Source: Agelaius tricolor (Eukaryota > Chordata > Aves > Passeriformes > Icteridae). Taken from it: 64,000 nt of DNA. This document shows, one piece after another, positions 36,185-50,080 of the stretch. How positions within the stretch are numbered: position 1 is the first letter of the stretch; each line of letters begins with the position of its first letter. Made by a program: the position numbers and the translations under genes. The stretch lies in assembly GCA_023055355.1 (NCBI GenBank), contig JALJCS010000002.1:77581001-77645000 (forward strand). The letters are read 5' to 3'. The notes beneath the pieces are model-generated. The model was not told the origin of the DNA and did not search any database. It was given only the letters and a program-made list of their open reading frames with translations.

Positions 36185-37344
36185 ATGCCAAAACTAAGCT
36201 CAGAGATGTTGCAAAAGCTGGGGAAAAAGTCCAGGAGGAAGACACAACTTGGGAAAATATGGGGGACATGGTATGAACACTTGAAAATATCTAAAATCAA
36301 AAAAAAAAAAAATCTTCCCCATATGCCAGTAAGTGCAGGCACATGAGCAAAGCTTGCCCAAATTGATCCCTGCTGAAGGCTAAAAGAGAAAAGAAGGACT
36401 TACAAACAGGCTGGAATGGAGATATCATCAAAGGAATTGCAATTGGAGGAGAAAAAAAAGAAAAGTGGGAAATTTGGGCAATTTAGTGACTAGAAGAAAA
36501 TGGACCGGGATTATATCAGAGCAGTGCAAAAAACCAAAAGATGCCAAAATTAAGCCCACAGATGTTGCAAAAGCCGGGGAAAATGTCAAGGAAGAAGAGA
36601 AATCTTGGAGAGGAAGATATGAGGGACATGGTATGAACACTTGAAAAAATCTAAAATCAAAAAAAAAAAATCTTCCCCATATGCCAGTAAGTGCAGGCAC
36701 ATGTGCAAAGCTTGCCCAAATTGATCCCCGCTGAAGGCTAAAAGAGAAAAGAAGGACTTACAAACAGGCTGGAGCGGAGATATCATCAAAGGAATTGCAA
36801 TTGGAGGAGAAAAAAAAGAAAAGTGGGAAATTTGGGCAATTTAGTGACTAGAAGAAAATGGACCGGGATTATATCAGAGCAGTGCAAAAAACCAAAAGAT
36901 GCCAAAACTAAGCTCACAGACCTTGCAAAAGCTGGGGAAAAAGTCAAGAAGGAAGACACAACTTGGAGGGGAAGATTTAAAAGACATGGCATGGAGGCTT
37001 CAAAAGAAGAAAAAAAAAAAGGAAAAAATCTTTCCCAAAGTCCAAGCCATCAAAAGGCATGGCATGTCATCAAGTGCAGGGACATGCACCAAAGATTCCT
37101 CTCTTGGTCCCCATTGAAATCGCAAGATTCCGTTTCCCTTCCCGAAAGGAAATTTCATTTCCTTTCGGGAAGGAAACGGAATCTTGCGACCCTGGAAAGA
37201 AAGGCTTCCAAAGCCTCGGGAAAGGAGATAGGATCAAATGAAATGCGAGTGAAAAAAGAGGCAAAAAAGCCAGAAAATGGGGACTTGTCGTGTCTTCCAG
37301 AAATGGTCTGTGAGGAAAAGAGCTGCATTGCAAAGCACCAAAAG
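36185..37344 (+). repeat. Unit 32 (class 7, 1160 bp)
   Basis: Same as unit 27; first unit of the six-unit duplication. Confidence 0.95.
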
Positions 37345-38499
37345 ATGCCAAAAGTAAGCTCAGAGATGTTGCAAAAGCTGGGGAAAAAGTCAAGGAGGAA
37401 GACACAACTTGGGAAAATATGGGGGACATGGTATGAACACTGGAAAAAATCTAAAATCAAAAAAAAAAAAAATCTTCCCCATATGCCAGTAAGTGCAGGC
37501 ACATGTGCAAAGCTTGCCCAAATTGATCCCCGCTGAAGGCTAAAAGAGAAAAGAAGGACTTACAAACAGGCTGGAACGGAGATATCATCAAAGGAATTGC
37601 AATTGGAGGAGAAAAAAAAGAAAAGTGGGAAATTTGGGCAATTTAGTGACTAGAAGAAAATGGACCGGGATTATATCAGAGCAGTGCAAAAAACCAAAAG
37701 ATGCCAAAATTAAGCCCACAGATGTTGCAAAAGCCGGGGAAAATGTCAAGGAAAAAGAGAAATCTTGGAGAGGAAGATATGAGGGACATGGTATGAACAC
37801 TTGAAAAAATCTAAAATCAAAAAAAAAAAATCTTCCCCATATGCCAGTAAGTGCAGGCACATGTGCAAAGCTTGCCCAAATTGATCCCCGCTGAAGGCTA
37901 AAAGAGAAAAGAAGGACTTACAAACAGGCTGGAGCGGAGATATCATCAAAGGAATTGCAATTGGAGGAGAAAAAAAAGTGGGAAATTTGGGCAATTTAGT
38001 GACTAGAAGAAAATGGACCGGGATTATATCAGAGCAGTGCAAAAAACCAAAAGATGCCAAAACTAAGCTCACAGACCTTGCAAAAGCTGGGGAAAAAGTC
38101 AAGAAGGAAGACACAACTTGGAGGGGAAGATTTAAAAGACATGGCATGGAGGCTTCAAAAGAAGAAAAAAAAAAAGGAAAAAATCTTTCCCAAAGTCCAA
38201 GCCATCAAAAGGCATGGCATGTCATCAAGTGCAGGGACATGCACCAAAGATTCCTCTCTTGGTCCCCATTGAAATCGCAAGATTCCGTTTCCCTTCCCGA
38301 AAGGAAATTTCATTTCCTTTCGGGAAGGAAACGGAATCTTGCGACCCTGGAAAGAAAGGCTTCCAAAGCCTCGGGAAAGGAGATAGGATCAAATGAAATG
38401 CGAGTGAAAAAAGAGGCAAAAAAGCCAGAAAATGGGGACTTGTCGTGTCTTCCAGAAATGGTCTGTGAGGAAAAGAGCTGCATTGCAAAGCACCAAAAG
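37345..38499 (+). repeat. Unit 33 (class 3, 1155 bp)
   Basis: Same as unit 28. Confidence 0.95.
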
Positions 38500-39660
38500 A
38501 TGCCAAAAGTAAGCTCAGAGATGTTGCAAAAGCTGGGGAAAAAGTCAAGGAGGAAGACACAACTTGGGAAAATATGGGGGACATGGTATGAACACTTGAA
38601 AATATCTAAAATCAAAAAAAAAAAAAAAATCTTCCCCATATGCCAGTAAGTGCAGGCACATGAGCAAAGCTTGCCCAAATTGATCCCTGCTGAAGGCTAA
38701 AAGAGAAAAGAAGGACTTACAAACAGGCTGGAATGGAGATATCATCAAAGGAATTGCAATTGGAGGAGAAAAAAAAGAAAAGTGGGAAATTTGGGCAATT
38801 TAGTGACTAGAAGAAAATGGACCGGGATTATATCAGAGCAGTGCAAAAAACCAAAAGATGCCAAAATTAAGCCCACAGATGTTGCAAAAGCCGGGGAAAA
38901 TGTCAAGGAAAAAGAGAAATCTTGGAGAGGAAGATATGAGGGACATGGTATGAACACTTGAAAAAATCTAAAATCAAAAAAAAAAAATCTTCCCCATATG
39001 CCAGTAAGTGCAGGCACATGTGCAAAGCTTGCCCAAATTGATCCCCGCTGAAGGCTAAAAGAGAAAAGAAGGACTTACAAACAGGCTGGAGCGGAGATAT
39101 CATCAAAGGAATTGCAATTGGAGGAGAAAAAAAAGAAAAGTGGGAAATTTGGGCAATTTAGTGACTAGAAGAAAATGGACCGGGATTATATCAGAGCAGT
39201 GCAAAAAACCAAAAGATGCCAAAACTAAGCTCACAGACCTTGCAAAAGCTGGGGAAAAAGTCAAGAAGGAAGACACAACTTGGAGGGGAAGATTTAAAAG
39301 ACATGGCATGGAGGCTTCAAAAGAAGAAAAAAAAAAGGAAAAAATCTTTCCCAAAGTCCAAGCCATCAAAAGGCATGGCATGTCATCAAGTGCAGGGACA
39401 TGCACCAAAGATTCCTCTCTTGGTCCCCATTGAAATCGCAAGATTCCGTTTCCCTTCCCGAAAGGAAATTTCATTTCCTTTCGGGAAGGAAACGGAATCT
39501 TGCGACCCTGGAAAGAAAGGCTTCCAAAGCCTCGGGAAAGGAGATAGGATCAAATGAAATGCGAGTGAAAAAAGAGGCAAAAAAGCCAGAAAATGGGGAC
39601 TTGTCGTGTCTTCCAGAAATGGTCTGTGAGGAAAAGAGCTGCATTGCAAAACACCAAAAG
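38500..39660 (+). repeat. Unit 34 (class 4, short C run, 1161 bp)
   Basis: Class 4 in A and B. In C the A-run before ggaaaaaa is one base shorter, and 39651 is A (gcaaaacacc) where nearly all units have G. Confidence 0.95.
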
Positions 39661-40816
39661 ATGCCAAAAGTAAGCTCAGAGATGTTGCAAAAGCTGGGGA
39701 AAAAGTCCAGGAGGAAGACACAACTTGGGAAAATATGGGGGACATGGTATGAACACTTGAAAATATCTAAAATCAAAAAAAAAAAAAATCTTCCCCATAT
39801 GCCAGTAAGTGCAGGCACATGAGCAAAGCTTGCCCAAATTGATCCCTGCTGAAGGCTAAAAGAGAAAAGAAGGACTTACAAACAGGCTGGAATGGAGATA
39901 TCATCAAAGGAATTGCAATTGGAGGAGAAAAAAAAGAAAAGTGGGAAATTTGGGCAATTTAGTGACTAGAAGAAAATGGACCGGGATTATATCAGAGCAG
40001 TGCAAAAAACCAAAAGATGCCAAAATTAAGCCCACAGATGTTGCAAAAGCCGGGGAAAATGTCAAGGAAGAAGAGAAATCTTGGAGAGGAAGATATGAGG
40101 GACATGGGATGAACACTTGAAAAAATCTAAAATCAAAAAAAAAAAAATCTTCCCCATATGCCAGTAAGTGCAGGCACATGTGCAAAGCTTGCCCAAATTG
40201 ATCCCCGCTGAAGGCTAAAAGAGAAAAGAAGGACTTACAAACAGGCTGGAGCGGAGATATCATCAAAGGAATTGCAATTGGAGGAGAAAAAAAAGTGGGA
40301 AATTTGGGCAATTTAGTGACTAGAAGAAAATGGACCGGGATTATATCAGAGCAGTGCAAAAAACCAAAAGATGCCAAAACTAAGCTCACAGACCTTGCAA
40401 AAGCTGGGGAAAAAGTCAAGAAGGAAGACACAACTTGGAGGGGAAGATTTAAAAGACATGGCATGGAGGCTTCAAAAGAAGAAAAAAAAAAAGGAAAAAA
40501 TCTTTCCCAAAGTCCAAGCCATCAAAAGGCATGGCATGTCATCAAGTGCAGGGACATGCACCAAAGATTCCTCTCTTGGTCCCCATTGAAATCGCAAGAT
40601 TCCGTTTCCCTTCCCGAAAGGAAATTTCATTTCCTTTCGGGAAGGAAACGGAATCTTGCGACCCTGGAAAGAAAGGCTTCCAAAGCCTCGGGAAAGGAGA
40701 TAGGATCAAATGAAATGCGAGTGAAAAAAGAGGCAAAAAAGCCAGAAAATGGGGACTTGTCGTGTCTTCCAGAAATGGTCTGTGAGGAAAAGAGCTGCAT
40801 TGCAAAGCACCAAAAG
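39661..40816 (+). repeat. Unit 35 (class 5, 1156 bp)
   Basis: Same genotype as unit 8. Confidence 0.95.
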
Positions 40817-41975
40817 ATGCCAAAAGTAAGCTCAGAGATGTTGCAAAAGCTGGGGAAAAAGTCAAGGAGGAAGACACAACTTGGGAAAATATGGGGGACA
40901 TGGTATGAACACTTGAAAATATCTAAAATCAAAAAAAAAAAAATCTTCCCCATATGCCAGTAAGTGCAGGCACATGTGCAAAGCTTGCCCAAATTGATCC
41001 CCGCTGAAGGCTAAAAGAGAAAAGAAGGACTTACAAACAGGCTGGAACGGAGATATCATCAAAGGAATTGCAATTGGAGGAGAAAAAAAAGAAAAGTGGG
41101 AAATTTGGGCAATTTAGTGACTAGAAGAAAATGGACCGGGATTATATCAGAGCAGTGCAAAAAACCAAAAGATGCCAAAATTAAGCCCACAGATGTTGCA
41201 AAAGCCGGGGAAAATGTCAAGGAAGAAGAGAAATCTTGGAGAGGAAGATATGAGGGACATGGTATGAACACTTGAAAAAATCTAAAATCAAAAAAAAAAA
41301 ATCTTCCCCATATGCCAGTAAGTGCAGGCACATGTGCAAAGCTTGCCCAAATTGATCCCCGCTGAAGGCTAAAAGAGAAAAGAAGGACTTACAAACAGGC
41401 TGGAGCGGAGATATCATCAAAGGAATTGCAATTGGAGGAGAAAAAAAAGAAAAGTGGGAAATTTGGGCAATTTAGTGACTAGAAGAAAATGGACCGGGAT
41501 TATATCAGAGCAGTGCAAAAAACCAAAAGATGCCAAAACTAAGCTCACAGACCTTGCAAAAGCTGGGGAAAAAGTCAAGAAGGAAGACACAACTTGGAGG
41601 GGAAGATTTAAAAGACATGGCATGGAGGCTTCAAAAGAAGAAAAAAAAAAAGGAAAAAATCTTTCCCAAAGTCCAAGCCATCAAAAGGCATGGCATGTCA
41701 TCAAGTGCAGGGACATGCACCAAAGATTCCTCTCTTGGTCCCCATTGAAATCGCAAGATTCCGTTTCCCTTCCCGAAAGGAAATTTCATTTCCTTTCGGG
41801 AAGGAAACGGAATCTTGCGACCCTGGAAAGAAAGGCTTCCAAAGCCTCGGGAAAGGAGATAGGATCAAATGAAATGCGAGTGAAAAAAGAGGCAAAAAAG
41901 CCAGAAAATGGGGACTTGTCGTGTCTTCCAGAAATGGTCTGTGAGGAAAAGAGCTGCATTGCAAAGCACCAAAAG
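40817..41975 (+). repeat. Unit 36 (class 6 with aagaag, 1159 bp)
   Basis: Class 6 A monomer (run 13) followed by B with aagaag and ggtatg, full. Confidence 0.95.
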
Positions 41976-43132
41976 ATGCCAAAACTAAGCTCAGAGATGT
42001 TGCAAAAGCTGGGGAAAAAGTCCAGGAGGAAGACACAACTTGGGAAAATATGGGGGACATGGTATGAACACTTGAAAATATCTAAAATCAAAAAAAAAAA
42101 AAATCTTCCCCATATGCCAGTAAGTGCAGGCACATGAGCAAAGCTTGCCCAAATTGATCCCTGCTGAAGGCTAAAAGAGAAAAGAAGGACTTACAAACAG
42201 GCTGGAATGGAGATATCATCAAAGGAATTGCAATTGGAGGAGAAAAAAAAGAAAAGTGGGAAATTTGGGCAATTTAGTGACTAGAAGAAAATGGACCGGG
42301 ATTATATCAGAGCAGTGCAAAAAACCAAAAGATGCCAAAATTAAGCCCACAGATGTTGCAAAAGCCGGGGAAAATGTCAAGGAAGAAGAGAAATCTTGGA
42401 GAGGAAGATATGAGGGACATGGGATGAACACTTGAAAAAATCTGAAAATCAAAAAAAAAAAAATCTTCCCCATATGCCAGTAAGTGCAGGCACATGTGCA
42501 AAGCTTGCCCAAATTGATCCCCGCTGAAGGCTAAAAGAGAAAAGAAGGACTTACAAACAGGCTGGAGCGGAGATATCATCAAAGGAATTGCAATTGGAGG
42601 AGAAAAAAAAGTGGGAAATTTGGGCAATTTAGTGACTAGAAGAAAATGGACCGGGATTATATCAGAGCAGTGCAAAAAACCAAAAGATGCCAAAACTAAG
42701 CTCACAGACCTTGCAAAAGCTGGGGAAAAAGTCAAGAAGGAAGACACAACTTGGAGGGGAAGATTTAAAAGACATGGCATGGAGGCTTCAAAAGAAGAAA
42801 AAAAAAAAGGAAAAAATCTTTCCCAAAGTCCAAGCCATCAAAAGGCATGGCATGTCATCAAGTGCAGGGACATGCACCAAAGATTCCTCTCTTGGTCCCC
42901 ATTGAAATCGCAAGATTCCGTTTCCCTTCCCGAAAGGAAATTTCATTTCCTTTCGGGAAGGAAACGGAATCTTGCGACCCTGGAAAGAAAGGCTTCCAAA
43001 GCCTCGGGAAAGGAGATAGGATCAAATGAAATGCGAGTGAAAAAAGAGGCAAAAAAGCCAGAAAATGGGGACTTGTCGTGTCTTCCAGAAATGGTCTGTG
43101 AGGAAAAGAGCTGCATTGCAAAGCACCAAAAG
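41976..43132 (+). repeat. Unit 37 (class 9, 1157 bp)
   Basis: Class 2 A monomer. B: aagaag, gggatg, an inserted G at 42444 (tctgaaaatc), run 13, d5. Confidence 0.95.
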
Positions 43133-44292
43133 ATGCCAAAACTAAGCTCAGAGATGTTGCAAAAGCTGGGGAAAAAGTCCAGGAGGAAGACACAACTTGG
43201 GAAAATATGGGGGACATGGTATGAACACTTGAAAATATCTAAAATCAAAAAAAAAAAAAATCTTCCCCATATGCCAGTAAGTGCAGGCACATGAGCAAAG
43301 CTTGCCCAAATTGATCCCTGCTGAAGGCTAAAAGAGAAAAGAAGGACTTACAAACAGGCTGGAATGGAGATATCATCAAAGGAATTGCAATTGGAGGAGA
43401 AAAAAAAGAAAAGTGGGAAATTTGGGCAATTTAGTGACTAGAAGAAAATGGACCGGGATTATATCAGAGCAGTGCAAAAAACCAAAAGATGCCAAAATTA
43501 AGCCCACAGATGTTGCAAAAGCCGGGGAAAATGTCAAGGAAGAAGAGAAATCTTGGAGAGGAAGATATGAGGGACATGGTATGAACACTTGAAAAAATCT
43601 AAAATCAAAAAAAAAAAATCTTCCCCATATGCCAGTAAGTGCAGGCACATGTGCAAAGCTTGCCCAAATTGATCCCCGCTGAAGGCTAAAAGAGAAAAGA
43701 AGGACTTACAAACAGGCTGGAGCGGAGATATCATCAAAGGAATTGCAATTGGAGGAGAAAAAAAAGAAAAGTGGGAAATTTGGGCAATTTAGTGACTAGA
43801 AGAAAATGGACCGGGATTATATCAGAGCAGTGCAAAAAACCAAAAGATGCCAAAACTAAGCTCACAGACCTTGCAAAAGCTGGGGAAAAAGTCAAGAAGG
43901 AAGACACAACTTGGAGGGGAAGATTTAAAAGACATGGCATGGAGGCTTCAAAAGAAGAAAAAAAAAAAGGAAAAAATCTTTCCCAAAGTCCAAGCCATCA
44001 AAAGGCATGGCATGTCATCAAGTGCAGGGACATGCACCAAAGATTCCTCTCTTGGTCCCCATTGAAATCGCAAGATTCCGTTTCCCTTCCCGAAAGGAAA
44101 TTTCATTTCCTTTCGGGAAGGAAACGGAATCTTGCGACCCTGGAAAGAAAGGCTTCCAAAGCCTCGGGAAAGGAGATAGGATCAAATGAAATGCGAGTGA
44201 AAAAAGAGGCAAAAAAGCCAGAAAATGGGGACTTGTCGTGTCTTCCAGAAATGGTCTGTGAGGAAAAGAGCTGCATTGCAAAGCACCAAAAG
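43133..44292 (+). repeat. Unit 38 (class 7, 1160 bp)
   Basis: Copy of unit 32. Confidence 0.95.
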
Positions 44293-45447
44293 ATGCCAAA
44301 AGTAAGCTCAGAGATGTTGCAAAAGCTGGGGAAAAAGTCAAGGAGGAAGACACAACTTGGGAAAATATGGGGGACATGGTATGAACACTGGAAAAAATCT
44401 AAAATCAAAAAAAAAAAAAATCTTCCCCATATGCCAGTAAGTGCAGGCACATGTGCAAAGCTTGCCCAAATTGATCCCCGCTGAAGGCTAAAAGAGAAAA
44501 GAAGGACTTACAAACAGGCTGGAACGGAGATATCATCAAAGGAATTGCAATTGGAGGAGAAAAAAAAGAAAAGTGGGAAATTTGGGCAATTTAGTGACTA
44601 GAAGAAAATGGACCGGGATTATATCAGAGCAGTGCAAAAAACCAAAAGATGCCAAAATTAAGCCCACAGATGTTGCAAAAGCCGGGGAAAATGTCAAGGA
44701 AAAAGAGAAATCTTGGAGAGGAAGATATGAGGGACATGGTATGAACACTTGAAAAAATCTAAAATCAAAAAAAAAAAATCTTCCCCATATGCCAGTAAGT
44801 GCAGGCACATGTGCAAAGCTTGCCCAAATTGATCCCCGCTGAAGGCTAAAAGAGAAAAGAAGGACTTACAAACAGGCTGGAGCGGAGATATCATCAAAGG
44901 AATTGCAATTGGAGGAGAAAAAAAAGTGGGAAATTTGGGCAATTTAGTGACTAGAAGAAAATGGACCGGGATTATATCAGAGCAGTGCAAAAAACCAAAA
45001 GATGCCAAAACTAAGCTCACAGACCTTGCAAAAGCTGGGGAAAAAGTCAAGAAGGAAGACACAACTTGGAGGGGAAGATTTAAAAGACATGGCATGGAGG
45101 CTTCAAAAGAAGAAAAAAAAAAAGGAAAAAATCTTTCCCAAAGTCCAAGCCATCAAAAGGCATGGCATGTCATCAAGTGCAGGGACATGCACCAAAGATT
45201 CCTCTCTTGGTCCCCATTGAAATCGCAAGATTCCGTTTCCCTTCCCGAAAGGAAATTTCATTTCCTTTCGGGAAGGAAACGGAATCTTGCGACCCTGGAA
45301 AGAAAGGCTTCCAAAGCCTCGGGAAAGGAGATAGGATCAAATGAAATGCGAGTGAAAAAAGAGGCAAAAAAGCCAGAAAATGGGGACTTGTCGTGTCTTC
45401 CAGAAATGGTCTGTGAGGAAAAGAGCTGCATTGCAAAGCACCAAAAG
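44293..45447 (+). repeat. Unit 39 (class 3, 1155 bp)
   Basis: Copy of unit 33. Confidence 0.95.
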
Positions 45448-46608
45448 ATGCCAAAAGTAAGCTCAGAGATGTTGCAAAAGCTGGGGAAAAAGTCAAGGAG
45501 GAAGACACAACTTGGGAAAATATGGGGGACATGGTATGAACACTTGAAAATATCTAAAATCAAAAAAAAAAAAAAAATCTTCCCCATATGCCAGTAAGTG
45601 CAGGCACATGAGCAAAGCTTGCCCAAATTGATCCCTGCTGAAGGCTAAAAGAGAAAAGAAGGACTTACAAACAGGCTGGAATGGAGATATCATCAAAGGA
45701 ATTGCAATTGGAGGAGAAAAAAAAGAAAAGTGGGAAATTTGGGCAATTTAGTGACTAGAAGAAAATGGACCGGGATTATATCAGAGCAGTGCAAAAAACC
45801 AAAAGATGCCAAAATTAAGCCCACAGATGTTGCAAAAGCCGGGGAAAATGTCAAGGAAAAAGAGAAATCTTGGAGAGGAAGATATGAGGGACATGGTATG
45901 AACACTTGAAAAAATCTAAAATCAAAAAAAAAAAATCTTCCCCATATGCCAGTAAGTGCAGGCACATGTGCAAAGCTTGCCCAAATTGATCCCCGCTGAA
46001 GGCTAAAAGAGAAAAGAAGGACTTACAAACAGGCTGGAGCGGAGATATCATCAAAGGAATTGCAATTGGAGGAGAAAAAAAAGAAAAGTGGGAAATTTGG
46101 GCAATTTAGTGACTAGAAGAAAATGGACCGGGATTATATCAGAGCAGTGCAAAAAACCAAAAGATGCCAAAACTAAGCTCACAGACCTTGCAAAAGCTGG
46201 GGAAAAAGTCAAGAAGGAAGACACAACTTGGAGGGGAAGATTTAAAAGACATGGCATGGAGGCTTCAAAAGAAGAAAAAAAAAAGGAAAAAATCTTTCCC
46301 AAAGTCCAAGCCATCAAAAGGCATGGCATGTCATCAAGTGCAGGGACATGCACCAAAGATTCCTCTCTTGGTCCCCATTGAAATCGCAAGATTCCGTTTC
46401 CCTTCCCGAAAGGAAATTTCATTTCCTTTCGGGAAGGAAACGGAATCTTGCGACCCTGGAAAGAAAGGCTTCCAAAGCCTCGGGAAAGGAGATAGGATCA
46501 AATGAAATGCGAGTGAAAAAAGAGGCAAAAAAGCCAGAAAATGGGGACTTGTCGTGTCTTCCAGAAATGGTCTGTGAGGAAAAGAGCTGCATTGCAAAAC
46601 ACCAAAAG
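45448..46608 (+). repeat. Unit 40 (class 4, short C run, 1161 bp)
   Basis: Copy of unit 34, with the A at 46599. Confidence 0.95.
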
Positions 46609-47764
46609 ATGCCAAAAGTAAGCTCAGAGATGTTGCAAAAGCTGGGGAAAAAGTCCAGGAGGAAGACACAACTTGGGAAAATATGGGGGACATGGTATGA
46701 ACACTTGAAAATATCTAAAATCAAAAAAAAAAAAAATCTTCCCCATATGCCAGTAAGTGCAGGCACATGAGCAAAGCTTGCCCAAATTGATCCCTGCTGA
46801 AGGCTAAAAGAGAAAAGAAGGACTTACAAACAGGCTGGAATGGAGATATCATCAAAGGAATTGCAATTGGAGGAGAAAAAAAAGAAAAGTGGGAAATTTG
46901 GGCAATTTAGTGACTAGAAGAAAATGGACCGGGATTATATCAGAGCAGTGCAAAAAACCAAAAGATGCCAAAATTAAGCCCACAGATGTTGCAAAAGCCG
47001 GGGAAAATGTCAAGGAAGAAGAGAAATCTTGGAGAGGAAGATATGAGGGACATGGGATGAACACTTGAAAAAATCTAAAATCAAAAAAAAAAAAATCTTC
47101 CCCATATGCCAGTAAGTGCAGGCACATGTGCAAAGCTTGCCCAAATTGATCCCCGCTGAAGGCTAAAAGAGAAAAGAAGGACTTACAAACAGGCTGGAGC
47201 GGAGATATCATCAAAGGAATTGCAATTGGAGGAGAAAAAAAAGTGGGAAATTTGGGCAATTTAGTGACTAGAAGAAAATGGACCGGGATTATATCAGAGC
47301 AGTGCAAAAAACCAAAAGATGCCAAAACTAAGCTCACAGACCTTGCAAAAGCTGGGGAAAAAGTCAAGAAGGAAGACACAACTTGGAGGGGAAGATTTAA
47401 AAGACATGGCATGGAGGCTTCAAAAGAAGAAAAAAAAAAAGGAAAAAATCTTTCCCAAAGTCCAAGCCATCAAAAGGCATGGCATGTCATCAAGTGCAGG
47501 GACATGCACCAAAGATTCCTCTCTTGGTCCCCATTGAAATCGCAAGATTCCGTTTCCCTTCCCGAAAGGAAATTTCATTTCCTTTCGGGAAGGAAACGGA
47601 ATCTTGCGACCCTGGAAAGAAAGGCTTCCAAAGCCTCGGGAAAGGAGATAGGATCAAATGAAATGCGAGTGAAAAAAGAGGCAAAAAAGCCAGAAAATGG
47701 GGACTTGTCGTGTCTTCCAGAAATGGTCTGTGAGGAAAAGAGCTGCATTGCAAAGCACCAAAAG
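46609..47764 (+). repeat. Unit 41 (class 5, 1156 bp)
   Basis: Copy of unit 35. Confidence 0.95.
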
Positions 47765-48923
47765 ATGCCAAAAGTAAGCTCAGAGATGTTGCAAAAGCTG
47801 GGGAAAAAGTCAAGGAGGAAGACACAACTTGGGAAAATATGGGGGACATGGTATGAACACTTGAAAATATCTAAAATCAAAAAAAAAAAAATCTTCCCCA
47901 TATGCCAGTAAGTGCAGGCACATGTGCAAAGCTTGCCCAAATTGATCCCCGCTGAAGGCTAAAAGAGAAAAGAAGGACTTACAAACAGGCTGGAACGGAG
48001 ATATCATCAAAGGAATTGCAATTGGAGGAGAAAAAAAAGAAAAGTGGGAAATTTGGGCAATTTAGTGACTAGAAGAAAATGGACCGGGATTATATCAGAG
48101 CAGTGCAAAAAACCAAAAGATGCCAAAATTAAGCCCACAGATGTTGCAAAAGCCGGGGAAAATGTCAAGGAAGAAGAGAAATCTTGGAGAGGAAGATATG
48201 AGGGACATGGTATGAACACTTGAAAAAATCTAAAATCAAAAAAAAAAAATCTTCCCCATATGCCAGTAAGTGCAGGCACATGTGCAAAGCTTGCCCAAAT
48301 TGATCCCCGCTGAAGGCTAAAAGAGAAAAGAAGGACTTACAAACAGGCTGGAGCGGAGATATCATCAAAGGAATTGCAATTGGAGGAGAAAAAAAAGAAA
48401 AGTGGGAAATTTGGGCAATTTAGTGACTAGAAGAAAATGGACCGGGATTATATCAGAGCAGTGCAAAAAACCAAAAGATGCCAAAACTAAGCTCACAGAC
48501 CTTGCAAAAGCTGGGGAAAAAGTCAAGAAGGAAGACACAACTTGGAGGGGAAGATTTAAAAGACATGGCATGGAGGCTTCAAAAGAAGAAAAAAAAAAAG
48601 GAAAAAATCTTTCCCAAAGTCCAAGCCATCAAAAGGCATGGCATGTCATCAAGTGCAGGGACATGCACCAAAGATTCCTCTCTTGGTCCCCATTGAAATC
48701 GCAAGATTCCGTTTCCCTTCCCGAAAGGAAATTTCATTTCCTTTCGGGAAGGAAACGGAATCTTGCGACCCTGGAAAGAAAGGCTTCCAAAGCCTCGGGA
48801 AAGGAGATAGGATCAAATGAAATGCGAGTGAAAAAAGAGGCAAAAAAGCCAGAAAATGGGGACTTGTCGTGTCTTCCAGAAATGGTCTGTGAGGAAAAGA
48901 GCTGCATTGCAAAGCACCAAAAG
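47765..48923 (+). repeat. Unit 42 (class 6 with aagaag, 1159 bp)
   Basis: Copy of unit 36. Confidence 0.95.
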
Positions 48924-50080
48924 ATGCCAAAACTAAGCTCAGAGATGTTGCAAAAGCTGGGGAAAAAGTCCAGGAGGAAGACACAACTTGGGAAAATATG
49001 GGGGACATGGTATGAACACTTGAAAATATCTAAAATCAAAAAAAAAAAAAATCTTCCCCATATGCCAGTAAGTGCAGGCACATGAGCAAAGCTTGCCCAA
49101 ATTGATCCCTGCTGAAGGCTAAAAGAGAAAAGAAGGACTTACAAACAGGCTGGAATGGAGATATCATCAAAGGAATTGCAATTGGAGGAGAAAAAAAAGA
49201 AAAGTGGGAAATTTGGGCAATTTAGTGACTAGAAGAAAATGGACCGGGATTATATCAGAGCAGTGCAAAAAACCAAAAGATGCCAAAATTAAGCCCACAG
49301 ATGTTGCAAAAGCCGGGGAAAATGTCAAGGAAGAAGAGAAATCTTGGAGAGGAAGATATGAGGGACATGGGATGAACACTTGAAAAAATCTGAAAATCAA
49401 AAAAAAAAAAATCTTCCCCATATGCCAGTAAGTGCAGGCACATGTGCAAAGCTTGCCCAAATTGATCCCCGCTGAAGGCTAAAAGAGAAAAGAAGGACTT
49501 ACAAACAGGCTGGAGCGGAGATATCATCAAAGGAATTGCAATTGGAGGAGAAAAAAAAGTGGGAAATTTGGGCAATTTAGTGACTAGAAGAAAATGGACC
49601 GGGATTATATCAGAGCAGTGCAAAAAACCAAAAGATGCCAAAACTAAGCTCACAGACCTTGCAAAAGCTGGGGAAAAAGTCAAGAAGGAAGACACAACTT
49701 GGAGGGGAAGATTTAAAAGACATGGCATGGAGGCTTCAAAAGAAGAAAAAAAAAAAGGAAAAAATCTTTCCCAAAGTCCAAGCCATCAAAAGGCATGGCA
49801 TGTCATCAAGTGCAGGGACATGCACCAAAGATTCCTCTCTTGGTCCCCATTGAAATCGCAAGATTCCGTTTCCCTTCCCGAAAGGAAATTTCATTTCCTT
49901 TCGGGAAGGAAACGGAATCTTGCGACCCTGGAAAGAAAGGCTTCCAAAGCCTCGGGAAAGGAGATAGGATCAAATGAAATGCGAGTGAAAAAAGAGGCAA
50001 AAAAGCCAGAAAATGGGGACTTGTCGTGTCTTCCAGAAATGGTCTGTGAGGAAAAGAGCTGCATTGCAAAGCACCAAAAG
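48924..50080 (+). repeat. Unit 43 (class 9, 1157 bp)
   Basis: Copy of unit 37, with the inserted G at 49392. Confidence 0.95.

Larger units (their letters stand above)
36185..43132 (+). repeat. Six-unit tandem duplication, copy 1 (units 32-37)
   Basis: Unit lengths are 1160, 1155, 1161, 1156, 1159 and 1157. The block carries rare markers found almost nowhere else: a shortened A-run in monomer C before 39375, an A at 39651 and an inserted G at 42444. The adjacent 6948 bp repeat all of them. Confidence 0.93.
43133..50080 (+). repeat. Six-unit tandem duplication, copy 2 (units 38-43)
   Basis: This block directly abuts copy 1 with no gap. The rare markers recur exactly 6948 bp on: the shortened C run before 46323, A at 46599 and the inserted G at 49392. 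I found no difference between the two copies. Confidence 0.93.

Noticed and set aside
36185..50080. Higher-order duplications as pure assembly artefacts
   Set aside because: Not excluded, but less likely. Copies elsewhere carry private changes (11384, 30358, 55863, 58580), and block edges coincide with haplotype changes, not with arbitrary positions. The exact 6948-bp copy is the one most in need of read support.
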